This document shows, piece after piece, positions 43,312 to 54,810 of a stretch of 64,000 nt of DNA; positions within the stretch are counted from its first letter, which is position 1, and the number at the start of each line of letters is the position of its first letter. The notes beneath the pieces are model-generated. The model had not been told where the DNA came from and ran no database searches. It was given only the letters and a program-made list of their open reading frames with translations. Made by a program: the position numbers and the translations under genes. This stretch comes from Blasia pusilla (lineage: Eukaryota > Marchantiophyta > Marchantiopsida > Blasiales). The stretch lies in contig CM114272.1 in NCBI GenBank assembly GCA_050084515.1, positions 15,376,001 to 15,440,000 on the forward strand, given 5' to 3'.

Positions 43312-44684
43312 ATGAGGATGATGCACATGTGTGGCAAGTGTTATCTCAAGAACGAGGTGGCATAGAGGATGTTCTAGCCTTCAAAGAGGATTTGTATGAG
43401 GGCAGGTTAAAAGAAATTGGGCGCTATTTAAGCACTCTGCAAAGAGATGGAGGGTGGACAAAAAAGTTCTTCAAGAAGATTCGGCACAAGGCGTATGGCT
43501 ATCTACTACAAGATGGATATCTTTGGAAAAGGCCAAAGAGGAAAGATGGAATGCCCTTGAGGGTGGTGGATGACAATGGGACAAAAATGGAAGTGCTCAA
43601 AGAATTCCACAATTCTTTATGGGCAGGTCACAGAGGTACTTAGGCAACTTTCACCAAGATAAAAGAGAGGTATTGGTGGAAAGGCCTATATAAGGATGTT
43701 GAGAGATATGTTGGGTCGTGTGTTGAATGTCAGTTTCAATCAAAAATCAGAGTGAGAGATGGACTTAAACCCACGTATCCTTTGTCTATTCATCATCAAT
43801 GGGTTATAGATCTAGTTGCTATGCCACTAGGTCTTTGGGGAATGCGTTATCTGGTCCTAGCACGAGAAGAGTTGTCCAACTTTGTAGAAGGGAGGGCTTT
43901 ACGGGCTAAAACAACAGAGCCTATATGTCGTTTTATTCTAGAGGATATTGTTGCTAGATATGGGAGTGTCGGGAGAATCCGTGCAAATAGAGGTGAGTTG
44001 AATGCGGAGGAAGCACGAGAGTTCTTCAGGAGATATGGAGTCCAGTTGAGATTAACAACCTCCATGAATCCGGAGGCAAACGGCAAGAGCGAAAGGGGAC
44101 ATCCGCCAATCATTCAAGCATTGGTAAAGGCGTGTGGAGATCGTTATGGTGATTGGCCTAGATTACTTCCATTTGCTTTATGGGCAGATAGAACCACTCA
44201 CAGCACCGTTATAGGGTTCATGCCTACAGAGTTGATGACAGGTCAAAAGCCGATAATGCCAACAGAAGGAGATATACCCACTTGGATGGGTTTGTCGTGG
44301 GAAGACGAGCTCAATAGGGAAGAGCTCCTAGCACTTCGAATGCACCAGCTAGAGCAGCGGGAAGAGGATATTGCAGAAGCGTTAGTCAGAATGAAGGAAG
44401 CAAGGTTGAAAAATAAGGAGCGCTTCGACAAAACTCATCGACTTCGGAAGGAGCCGATAAGAGAAGGAGATTGGGTCTTGGTGCACGATAACAGCCTTGA
44501 CAACCAGCATAGTACAATTAAGAAGTTTGCACGTCGTTGGTTTGGTCCATATGTTATAGTCTTTGCTTTTGACAATGCCACTTACAAATTACGTGAACTA
44601 GATGGCACAATTCTCAAGCTGCCCATTGCAGGAAAAAGGGTCAAGATTTTCCGTAGACGTGAAGGATTTCTTGATTTCGATTGA
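43257..44684 (+). pseudogene. Element III integrase
   Basis: One frame with a single TAG (43641-43643). The HHCC finger is EFHNSLWAGHRG plus SCVECQ. In the core the first Asp is in WVIDLVAMPLG. The second, expected in RADRGEL, is Asn (RIRANRGEL, near 43987). The Glu is in GKSERGHPP. The C-terminal part ends with WVLVHDNSLDNQHSTIKKFA and RRWFGPYVI, a typical gypsy GPY/F module, and there is no chromodomain. The Asn change should abolish strand transfer, so this copy cannot self-integrate. Confidence 0.88.
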
Positions 44685-44761
44685 ATGTGTCTAGAGGCAC
44701 AACATAACTAAGTCTATAGCAAGAAGTCTTGATGTTTTCGGCACATATCGGAGGATGTGCA

Positions 44762-44778
44762 GGTTTGGAGGGGGTGAA
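44762..44778 (+). other. Polypurine tract of Element III
   Basis: GGTTTGGAGGGGGTGAA lies directly before the 3' LTR and is the plus-strand primer expected for this element type. Confidence 0.75.
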
Positions 44779-46050
44779 TATCGTATAGTAAATCAACCAG
44801 TGTGTAAACTCCTTCGTCATTAAGTGTTAGATAGAGTTTCATTAGTATTAAGTAAATTGGCTTAGAAAAAGGAGATTCTTATGTTTAAACCTCTTTATGG
44901 TGCCTCTTTTATGCGGGTCCAACTTTAGGAAAAGGAGGTAATAAATAAAAGATGACTTTATAAAAGTAAAGTAGTTGCTTTGATGAAAAGCAAATGTAGT
45001 CTTGGTTGGTGGCTAGGTTATTTGGGGTAATTTGGAAAATATCATGTGGGTAAAAGAGGATATTTTGGAAGAGATAAGAGGAAATCTACTTGTGTCAAAA
45101 TGTGATTGGTTAAGCCTTGGGAGGAAGCCATGTGGCACAAGATAAGATAAGCTCTATTTCGTACTCTTGTGGATCCCTTGTGAGTATATAAAGAGGAGGG
45201 ACCTTCAAGGGTTCATCACCTTCTATTCCACATCTTGAGTCTCTCGTGTCTCTCTTGAGTGTATGGCTTTGGGATTGCTTGCTCTTCCAATGAGAGTGGA
45301 TCACCCCTCTTGGGAGAGTAATTTGACTATGGTCTATTCTTTGAGAAATTTCTAGAGTGTGGTGTGTGTGTGTGGGGATGAGAGGTTTGTCACCGTAGAG
45401 GAGTTTAGTCATACTAAAATAGCGGAAGTTTTGGCTTGTTACTTCCCCAATGAGAGTGGATTACCCCTCTTGGGAGAATAACTCCGCCAAAACCCATTCT
45501 TGAGGAGAGTAGAGAATGTGTGTCAAGCATGGATACGGGTGGAGCACGAGCTGTGCCCGACTTTCCTTTCCTCAATCCTTACCATGTCAAGGTACTCTTT
45601 GTAGATAGGCACTGGTTCACTCGCTATTTAGTTTATCACTTTGGGGAGGCGTTCATGAACCAGGTCATGCAATCTCCAACTCCGGTGATTCTTCCTATTA
45701 TCATATATGGAAGGACATGGGATTGTACTTTGTATGTCCTTATATAGCGATCCATGGATGTCAATAGGCCTGCTCAAGTAGGGTTTAACACTAGTTGTGC
45801 TATCTTCCTCGTGTACAAGCGTAAAATAGTTTATAGGGATTTTATAGTTAAGAATTTTGGGGTCCGATGTTACGAAGAAGTGATCGCCTCGGCACTTCCA
45901 TTTGTGATACCTGTCGTGAGAGAATGGAGAGTGTACATCATAATTTTGTATTGAAAAAGGAGAACTTATTAGAGAGTTCACCTTGCATCAACCGCATCTA
46001 CCGCAGCTAGAAGGCCCGCCCTTGCTCGAAGAAAGACTCTCGACACGACA
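44779..46050 (+). repeat. Element III 3' LTR
   Basis: The copy starts TATCGTATAG (G-to-A at the second base against the 5' LTR) and ends CTCGACACGACA. It differs from the 5' LTR mainly by one extra C in several C runs and by a GT pair near 45046. TATA box at 45185-45193. Confidence 0.95.
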
Positions 46051-47048
46051 CCGTGTCGACATATGTTGCCCTACATGGATCGATGATGGCTTTTTGGACA
46101 CATGGTGGGCCCCAGAGGTAGAGGGACTACCCAAAACATGGTAGAGGGCCTAAGATGCCTCCAAGTGCTCATAATCCACCTAAGATGGTCCCACCACAGT
46201 TGCAGTGTGACCATTATCACCGATAGGATCATACTAGAGTTAGGTTTTTTTTTAATCTTTGCCGAGAGCTACGTCCAAAGGTAAGCCAAGAGCCTAAGGG
46301 GAAGAAATTTCGTGGAGATAGAGGAGTTGATGATCGTTGTGGTAGGGTTCCATCACCAATCAGAGGAGATGGAGGACATACACCTGATGCAACACTCCTT
46401 GCTCGCATCAATCAATTAGAGCATAGGATTTCTGCCATGACAATGATGCAGCTAGTGAAAGATATAGAGCTGAGAGTAGCTATTTTGGCTCCAACCTCCA
46501 CGTCGAATCAGGAGATGGGGAAGGATTATGCGGGGTTGAGGTTTATGTGTAGTGCGGCTCACGTAGAGGTTGCTGCAATAGTCACTCGAGGTGTTGCAAG
46601 AGTGACCAAGCCATGGAGAGGTGGGGTGGAGATAAAAGCAGGGGAGAGAATCAATGGGCAACACTCCATGGTTCCCTAGTCATTTACATTGTCAGAGACA
46701 CTTCACACACCGTCGATGGTGCCTAAAAAACCAGTAGTGCCCACATGTGAGGTAGATGCGTCAATGTCACAATGAGTTGGAGAGACAACTCTTATGGCGG
46801 CTTGGATGGAGCTTGTGTTGACTAGGTTGTTGGAGGCGGCCACTAGGGTGAGCCACGCTCCATTTTTTTCTGCCATGGAGTTGGCGATGATGGGAGTTTG
46901 ACCAGTAGAGGTATTCTAATTGACCGCCACGTTGTGTGAGCGTGGAGAGGTGACTGCCTTTTTTTTGGGAATGGTTGTTGAGGAGGTGGTGGAAATGCCC
47001 TCAAAGTATGTGTTCGAGACGTCCCCCACTCGATAATGGCAGGCTAGG
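46051..47048 (+). pseudogene. Element IV Gag, nucleocapsid and spacer
   Basis: After the CCGT duplication the Gag of Element IV resumes. PPQLQCDHYHR near 46190 corresponds to the zinc knuckle of Element I (TQCDHCGRPGH), with ligands lost. The rest up to the protease has only short frames. Confidence 0.6.
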
Positions 47049-47626
47049 GTGGTGAAGTTGATGGATATGCGAGCTCGACTAGCCATACAGCGAGCCATGG
47101 TCACACCATGTATGATGTTGTTGGATAACCGAGCTAGAGTGTTCCGCTTAGTTAGTTCTACACGTACATTGTATCATCCGCAACGCATCCTACTTGATTT
47201 GGGAGCGCAAGCCTTGATGTTAAGGAAGGCAGCGTGTTTGGCATTGGGATTACGGAATGGTGACATTGAGCCTTGTCCTTTTTAGATACAGACCTCTATT
47301 GAGGGCGTGTCACCCACACAATACATGACTTGACAGGAGTTAGTTGTTAGACTCCAACCATAGAATGAATCACATAGTGCAATATATGCATTCAGGAGAT
47401 CACAATACTAGTTGAGTCGTATGTTGTGTTGGTAGAGAGTAGTGTGTTATATCCCTTAGGAATCATCCTTGATTTTTGGGAGGAGACTATTACTTATTGG
47501 CCATGGAGGCAATCAGATGAGGGACAAATGAGTCAATTACCTATGCAATTTCTAGGGCGTAGTGTTCGTTGGCCACGAGACCATACGGTGACCACATTGG
47601 CAGCATTCACATATGACGTTAGTTGA
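47049..47626 (+). pseudogene. Element IV protease region
   Basis: ILLDLGAQALMLRKAACLAL is the protease core (D-L-G-A), matching LLDSRCPTLMLGKAACIGLG of Element I. EPCPF and, after a gap, VLYPLGIILDFWEE and GQMSQLPMQF follow in the same order as in Element I. Two stops lie between the parts. Confidence 0.8.
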
Positions 47627-47684
47627 CCAGGACAGTTGTGGAAGAGGGGCAGCCATGCGGAGGACATTCCGATAGCAGATAGTC

Positions 47685-48687
47685 TGTCGCGACCCTCATG
47701 ACCAAACAAGTGCCAAGCGGAACATTGGAACATTAGCAGGCTCACGCTAAGATGGTTTGCGCGTTGGAGTTGTCTCAAAGAGGAGACAAGAGACGAGACG
47801 CGAGCGAGGAATCACGTTTCAAGTGTTATGGTCGCAACTGAGAAACCTGGACCAAACGCGGAATGAGACTTGAAATAAGTCGAGTCTAGGAAGTGGGTTG
47901 CCAAAGGAAAGATCCGGATTTGGAACGCCACTAGCGTTTGAGAGTGTCCGACTGTATTTATGGCCATAACTTTTAGCGCCAAGATGCGTTTGGAGCAAAT
48001 AAGGGTGCGTTGGAAAGCTTATGGAGAGCCGGTCCAAACGCACCAAAAATCGCTGCAAACGCATACGCAGTGGCCGAGATACAACCCGAAAACGACTGTA
48101 AGTGGAGTCGGGTTGAGGGCCACAATGAAGGGCCCGACCCTATTTTCCCAAAGGGGAGGGGTTATTGGAGAACCCCAGAAGTAATAGTAAGGGGGAAGGT
48201 CTCCGAGAGTGCTTGGAATCCAAACCCCACTTTGGGCGCCGCGGGGCGGCTCAAGGGCGTGGAACGGAACGCGAGTTTGGGGGTTGGGTTGGAAAACCTG
48301 CATCAAGTCCATTGAGGCGATTTTAGACATCCCTCTTGGATTCCACCCCGCGACTCAATTACTTGGGTCTCGGTTTGGAACTCACCCGAGGACCGTTGAA
48401 CAGTTGGGATCGCTAGGCGCGCAAGTGCCGTTTTAGATCCCTGGACTAACCAGGAAGTCTGTTCCAAGTCTTGAAGGACTTGCCATGTTTTGGAAGCTAG
48501 GAACTAAGGAAGGTTGAGCTTGATGAGACGCCGAGTTGAGGACTCGGTGGGTTGGAACGCCGGTTGGCCCAAACCCGACTAACGAGAGTGCGTGTTTGGG
48601 TGCAGATCGGCGATGAGTTCGTGACCTACTGAACGCACGCTTCCGCAACACTAAAGATTGACGTTCAAGGAGAGTAGGGGCGCGACA
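47685..48687 (+). mobile_element. Solo LTR with 5-bp duplication
   Basis: The 1003-bp block starts TGTCGCGACC and ends GGGGCGCGACA, with inverted tips. TAGTC lies at 47680-47684 and 48688-48692, a perfect 5-bp target duplication. No other copy occurs in the window. It separates the protease and methyltransferase parts of Element IV, which line up with Element I once it is removed. Strand is arbitrary. Confidence 0.85.
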
Positions 48688-48739
48688 TAGTCCCTCGGAG
48701 AGACATATCAAGGTGAATGTCTCTTCCCATGGCGCGGAG

Positions 48740-49080
48740 ACCTCTTTATCGTTATTGGGTATATGCGTTGAGTTATAGAGGAGTGCAGACGAGCTCGTGA
48801 GGAAAATGAGGAGTTGTACCTATGTCTTGGAGCAGATAGAGTCGGTGATGGTCATGTTCTTGGATTGGAGACTTGATATCGTCGGATACCACATCTGTTA
48901 TGTGGCAAACTTTGGAGGAGGGTGCAAGAGTGTTTGATGTCTTTGGAAGGATCAACATGGCGGATAGCTATAGTGTTGCAGTGTTGCTAGATGACATCCA
49001 GATACATCGATATCTCATAGTGGAGATTGATGAGATGGATCCAGAAACGAGCATGTGTTGGGAGATGTTGCGTGGATGAA
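48740..49080 (+). pseudogene. Element IV DNA methyltransferase remnant
   Basis: The part before motif I aligns with Element I (RYWVYALSYRG against RLGVRSLYLTR). The frame 48873-49079 then gives DTTSVMWQTLEEGARVFDVFGRIN and a IHRYLIVEIDEMDPE stretch, matching motifs I and II of the Element I enzyme. Motif IV and everything after it are missing. The glycine of the SAM loop is changed (FGRI against FGGI). Confidence 0.7.
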
Positions 49081-49429
49081 GGCACCGACAATGGTAGATT
49101 TGTAGAGAGTTGTAGATCATGTTAGGTAGATGTGATGTGTGGTATTTGGAGTTAGGGGGACCTAATTGCTAGGTAGGGGGCGGTTGTGTGATCTCGATGT
49201 ATATACGTGAGTGTATTTTGTTTATGGGTGGATGAACCCGTATGTTGGGAAGATCGTTGTTGTGGGGTGTGTAGATGTGACCAACGATATGGACTATGTA
49301 GCAATGTGTATGTGTACGACAAGACACCATTCATAGGTTTAGGCCTAACATAGGTGGATGTGGAGCGTTGACTATTTAGGATATAGATGTCCATGGGTAG
49401 ACCGAGTATGATGTAGTTTATCATCCAAC

Positions 49430-50250
49430 CTGAGGTTATGAGGATTCGACCAGGATATCTGACTGATGAGTCTGTGGTGCAAGCCAAGGTGAGAGTGACC
49501 GATAATGATTCCTCTGACGTCTTGGTTGGTGGAGCACAGTTGTACCTATTGAGGTTTACCATAAATAACTAAGAGGAGTTAACATCCTAAAAATGAGGAT
49601 GTCCTTCATATGATCCATGGGCAACTTAGGTAGTTACTAGTGCGATTCATTAGTGGAGTAACTGAGGGACGAATAGGAGAGATGGTGACTCTTGACATTT
49701 TGTAGCTCCATTGCTTGGCGTGGAGATTTGATTGAGGGTCATGTCCATGCAAAGGACACACCAATGATCGACATCCATAAAAAGAGGAGTGTTATGGTAG
49801 TTGCATCATTTTGTGGAGGAGAGGTGTCTTTTTGGGACTTCAAGAGGAGCTTCGATGATTAGCCAATGAGCACGTGCAAATGGCGTAGATTGAGACTTTT
49901 CCACCAGATTGCAACGAAACAAAAGAGCATGAGGTAGGAGGGAGTGCTATAACATCATCCTTAGACACCGCAACAATTGTGTGGTGTATTAGGATATTGG
50001 ATCTTTTTGGAGGGATCAATACTGATTGCAATGGCTGTTATGTTACAGGCTAGAGAGTATGTTCAACAATACTTGTATGTGGAGTGTGATGAGATTGCGA
50101 GGTGCATCTCATTTCGACATATGGCGTAATTATGCCTTAGTTTTCTTGACTTGTTACCTATGTCGACCGTATTGGGATATCAAAACTCCTTACCGAAGGA
50201 TATTTCCTTTGTGGGGGACGCAAGACTTGGATCAGATGCAAGGTTGCAAC
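49430..50250 (+). pseudogene. Second protease/methyltransferase remnant
   Basis: SSDVLVGGAQLYLLRF at about 49510 matches SYDVLVGGAVLYPIGF of Element I. At 49985-50015 IRILDLFGGINT is motif I, and after one shift QQYLYVECDEIARCISFRHM matches YVYVERDETAQKVSCRHI (motif II). LWGTQDLDQM near 50225 corresponds to LLGAQDLERV. The order is that of Element I, so a second member lies here; the catalytic motif IV is lost. Confidence 0.7.
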
Positions 50251-50880
50251 AAAAAGGACAAGTCCGGACATGCCAACCCGATCGCAAGGTCGGGTTTTTT
50301 GGGCATCCGGATCGCCCACTCGAATTTCAGCTATAGGAACAGTTGCAAGTTGTGAAGAAGGGTGCGGATTGTAGGCATGCCACGAGTACGACGAGGGCAC
50401 CCTCGCATGTTAGGATGCAGGTTTGGCACACTTGAAAAGCTTGGCGTGGGCCGTGCGGGAGGGAAGACGGGCCTAGATCGACCTCGATGCGGGCTCTCAG
50501 GCGGGCCTAGCAAGGGTTGTGAGGGCGAGCATGGTGTACGCTAACGAGCTTGGCGCATGCTGCATGGGCGGGTAAGCGGGCTTGATGAGGGCCTGACATA
50601 GGCAGGATGCGGGCCTAGGATTGGGACACGCGGGTTGCTAGCGGGCCGAGGATCGGAGGATCGGAGCTTGGGATCGAAGCATTGGGGCTTGGTGCGGGCT
50701 GAGGCTCAACAAATGTTGGGAGGATGCGGGCTGAAGCGGGACCCCAAGGCTTGGGTGCGGGCTTAAGTGTGGTCCTTGTGTGGGCAGAAGGCAACTCGTG
50801 TACGGGGATGATGCACAGATAGGGGAGGATTCCAGTTGTTATTGAAGGGACTTGAGTGGGTGGAGAAGAAAGTAGAAGAT
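50251..50880. other. GC-rich low-complexity DNA
   Basis: Many imperfect short units of the type GCGGGCCTAG, CGGGCTTG and GCGGGCTGA recur between 50450 and 50790. No frame with a known domain is present. Confidence 0.5.
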
Positions 50881-53062
50881 TAAAATATAGTTGAATAGGG
50901 TGGTTGTATTAGAGAATAAGTTAGTTATAAATGAAAAAGTGGTGACAGAATTGGGGATACTATTATAGGTAGAGAGAGGGAGGGGGAATGTTGAAATATA
51001 ATAGAATAGGGTGGTTGTATTAGAAAATAGGTTAGTTGCAAATTAAAGTGATGAAATAAGTTAGTATAGTTGAAAAAAGATTGGGATTAGGATAATAAAT
51101 AAGATTTGCTAAAGAGTGATTAATGGAAATGGTTTAAGAATAAAGAGTAAGTAGGGATAGATGAACAATGAAGGGTTCATTCCCTTCCTTCCATCCTACC
51201 CTATGTAAACTTGCTCATTTTTTTTAAAATCCTCAAAATCTCACTCCTCCCTTCTTGTCTCCCTCTCTCTACTCTTTTGTGGATTTTTTTTCCATAGATA
51301 GGTAAACTTGATAAGTGAGAATATGTTTTGCCACTAGATAGCCGTGATAATTAAATGTATCTCGGTTATCCAAGTTAGCATATTGATCTTTCTTGTTCAT
51401 GACAAGTGTTCCAAAATTATTATTGGAGCATTCACACATAATATTTGGTGTAATTTTCATACATTTCATCATTCGATACATCCTATTATCGACAATGTAA
51501 AATTATTGCAATTTATCAAAATATTATGTGGGTAGAGTTAATTGGTATCTCCTTTTAGTCATGACTAAAGCAAGAGAACTCCAATAGATCTTGAAGGAAC
51601 ATTGGGACGAATTATAAATAGAAGGTGGAATATCAAGCAAATGGTAGTGTAAGTATTGTTCATATTCTATGAAAACCTATCATAGCACATGGATGGTGGA
51701 ACATTTTATACGAGAGAGACGAAAGATAAAGGATGGGAATCAAGATACTCATCATGCCAAATAATGTGTGAAGGTCCCTCCTAAAGTGCAATGGGATTCT
51801 GGGAACAACCATGAGACTCATCCACGTCATCTTTGGGTCCAACTAGCCAAATGTAGAGTTGAGTGTCCCAATCTATGTTTGGGTTTAGGGCCAAAATTAA
51901 TGGCCTTGAGATTGATATATAAGATAGAGAGGGGAGAAAAATCTATAAGTATTTACACGCTCTCCCTCCCTCTCTCCCACTCACTCACTACTTGGAATGA
52001 GGATTTAATAACGGTTTATGTTTGGCCACGTTTTAGTGTGTGAGCAAGAATATTGTTTAGGATGTATTATGGCGATAGTTGTCACACTTTGGCTTGGGTG
52101 AGAGATAGAGGGAGGTAGGTCAAGGGTTGGGGACAAGGCTCCCTAGGGAGAGGGTATGCACCTTATGAGACCAAAAAAGCCAAATTTTCACATCTTCAAT
52201 TCTTTGACTCTTCCTCATAGGATGTAGGAGTAGTTGGATCTTAGAACCTAACCTCAAGTCTTCCTCTTGCAAGGCTTAAGGAGCAAGTCTTCTTATAGGG
52301 CAACCAAAGAATAGTAGAGGAGAAACTGCATAGTGAAATGTGAGAAATTTTTTCCTTGGACTTTTTTGTGTGGTTTCAATGTACAAATGTGAGTGTATGG
52401 ACGGGAGTGTATGAATCTTTCTATGTGTGGTGCGGATGGATCAAACATGTGGATTTGATAGCCATGTGTATATATATAACAAGAACCCCCTTTGATGCAA
52501 GGAGTTTGTTGGTGTAGTGGTTCGAGTTGTCAATGGGATGTTAAAATGTTGTGCTTGGGCTTGATTGCTAGGGGAAAGTGGAGGTGGGTGATGAAAGTGG
52601 AAACACTTTTGAGTGTACTCCACTAAGTAGAGTATTATTGGAAACCTTATTCATTCCTAGAAAACCACTCATGCATTCCAAAAAACCACTTAAGCTTCCT
52701 ATATTTAATTTGAGGAATGCCAAATCTAATTGGTGAAACTTGATTTGGGGAGTTCATATATGGTGCGAACCATCTTGATACTAGGAGTAAAAGATTCAAC
52801 TCATAGCTTGAAAAATGTTCACCATTTTTTGTAGGTTTGTGGAAAAAGAAATCCAAAGTAGTTCCAAAATTTTTCTTGTTCTTGTTTGAAGCTTCCATGT
52901 GGCTATCCAAATTAAAAAAATTGAACTTTTTAATGTGGAAAGGTGTGGCTCTAGTGGAGACATTTTTAGTGACAGGCAAGCAAGAAAATATAAAACCCTT
53001 GAAAGTTGGTTATTTGGAAAATTCATTGTCAAACCCACATGTTCCTCTAGTAAACACTCCCA
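50881..53062. other. AT-rich intergenic DNA
   Basis: No gene seen. GAATAGGGTGGTTGTATTAG occurs twice, near 50895 and 51003, within a 108-bp direct repeat. A T-rich tract and CT-rich run are found at 51215-51290. Confidence 0.5.
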
Positions 53063-53085
53063 AGAAAGAAAGAAAGAAAGAAAGA
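53063..53085 (+). repeat. (AAAG)n microsatellite
   Basis: Five to six GAAA units in a row. It lies just before a short plus-strand stretch without known coding content. Confidence 0.8.
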
Positions 53086-53183
53086 CTTGTGTTGTAGAGA
53101 GCAGAGAACCTTTTTTTCGCAATCGAGCGCAATCATGCTCTTTCGAGAGAGCAAAAAGATACTCACTGCAATCTATCTATCGA

Positions 53184-53290
53184 TCTATATACTAATGGAA
53201 GGAGTGAGTTTTCTGAAGTTATGTGTGTCTGAAAGAAATATTTTTGCATGGGTGACCCATTTTAGTGTGGAAAAGATATTTGGGACCGTG
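53184..53290 (+). mobile_element. Possible Helitron 5' end
   Basis: TCTATATACTAATGGAAGG fits a plant Helitron 5' terminus, and about 100 bases downstream resemble the element at 27600-27720 (both have ATGACCCATTTTAGTG-like sequence, GTGACCCATTTTAGTG here). No 3' hairpin with CTAG follows. Confidence 0.35.
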
Positions 53291-53399
53291 CATAACAAAG
53301 AGGGGGAGAAGTCTATTCAAATTTTTCTTCGTAAGAAAACCGAAGGAGTACAACCGACCAAACAAACGTTACGAGCGAATAATAATAAATAAGAAGTCT

Positions 53400-54810
53400 T
53401 GCCCGAGCAGAACCAAATGATCTTGTGGATAAGGGTCTGGACGGCGCTCTTGCCACGGAACTGCCGTGCACATGCTTTGCAAGTTACAAGTAGAGGAGAG
53501 TATGGGACTGTCATTTCTTTTCTTTTCTTCTTTGTGGGATAGAGACAGTGTGGACGTAGGGAGCAGACAAGTACGGGTGTCACTCCGCGTTGGCAAACAT
53601 CGAGGCCATCGGGCCCACCGTGTCGGAGAATCAGCTGACCGACACGCGCCGGTCGAGAGAGGGAGGATGACGAGGAAGTATTCCCGTCCAAGTCCCGGTG
53701 CCCCGTTCAGGTATGTACGCCTCGATGATTATAGCCAGGACGCGACCGGGATACCGTTACCGCTGATACCGGCCCCTCTCCGAGTCGCGCCCTCGAGGGA
53801 GGTAATTCACGGCGGCAGATATGTCGAGGGAGCGAGAGGACGGCGGTCGGGTCGTGATCCATCGAGCTCCGACGGATCTACGGCGCGTCCCGGGAATGAG
53901 TCGCGTGACGTCGTGAATCCTACCGAGTGAGGCGCCGGATAATAAAGGAATCCTTTCTCGTGACGTCGTGATGGGGCCAGTCGGTATCGAGACGCACACC
54001 ATTCGGCAGTACGCTTCCTTCGCGACGTCGCGCCAAAGGCAGGCGGATTACCGCCGTAGTGATGGAAGGACGGAAGGAGATGATACGGAGAATGTTGGGG
54101 AAGCAAAGACGACGACTGGCGTACAGAATGTTTCGATTGCGGAGGCTAGGCGCCCCCCCCCAACCCTCCCCCGGGGGCCCTGGGCCGCGGGGGCGAGGAA
54201 GACACGAGCGGATCGGAGGGGCACGAGAATCGTACGTGGGCAGAGTGGTGGCTGCTACAGTGCGTTGAACGACGAGGAGGAGGAGGAGGGGTCCCGATCG
54301 TAAAGATCCTAGTACTGTAGTTTTGTCTCTAGTTTCAGGACCCTTGAATCGGATAAGGAAATGTCCTCCGGGAGAGAGGGAGGCGTCGCGTTCGGTAGTT
54401 GTTGCCCAAGAATCGCAGGGGGCAGTACCGCACCGGGCAGCGGGGGCCAGCGGGCGGAAGCTGCGGAGGGAATGAGGCGAGAGGAGGCGCGGCCGGTGGT
54501 GGCGAGGAAGCATAGGTACCCGAGGGAACGAGGAGGACTGGGATCGGCAGAGTCGAGGCTATGAAGGGAGGGAGATATGTGCTGAGGAAGGGCGGAGGCC
54601 GGGAGGACGAGGTGTGTACGTAAGAGGAGAAGTGACGACGATGATGGCGAGCGGGGTGGGGCAGTTCGCGGGGAGAGTGCAGTATGGAAAATTGGTGCAG
54701 GAACGAGAGGAGAGGAGGGGGGGAGGAGGAGGAGGAGGTGTGGAGGAAGCGAGGAAGTGGTGCTGTCGAGATGGTGAGCGCAGGGGATCGAGTTAGGCGG
54801 GACGGGACGG
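53400..54810. other. GC-rich region upstream of WRNIP1
   Basis: This 1.4-kb block is GC- and purine-rich (GAGGAGGAGGAGGAGG near 54271, GGAGGAGGAGGAGGAG near 54724). Long frames occur on both strands (for example 54513-53920 and 55009-54335 minus), with Pro/Ser/Arg-rich products typical of such composition. It is best read as promoter and 5' untranslated region. I see no clear TATA box. Confidence 0.5.

Larger units (their letters stand above)
37595..46050 (+). mobile_element. Element III: full-length Ty3/gypsy LTR retrotransposon
   Basis: The element is 8456 bp and has LTRs of 1267 and 1272 bp, flanked by CCGT at 37591-37594 and 46051-46054. It holds a PBS, gag, protease, RT, RNase H, integrase and a PPT in Ty3/gypsy order. 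The LTRs differ at few sites, mostly single-base changes in runs of C, so the insertion is recent. Even so, gag and integrase carry stops and RT shows shifts. It sits in the Gag gene of Element IV. Unlike Elements I and II its termini are ordinary LTRs. Confidence 0.95.
36660..50300 (+). mobile_element. Element IV: decayed relatives of Element I
   Basis: On the plus strand gag (36780-37594) is broken by Element III and resumes after 46055 with the zinc-knuckle region. Protease follows at 47049-47626, a solo LTR at 47685-48687, and a methyltransferase remnant at 48740-49080. A second protease/methyltransferase remnant (49430-50250) belongs to another copy or to a rearranged part. RT, RNase H and integrase are not seen before the similarity ends. 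It is far more decayed than Element I. Confidence 0.75.
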
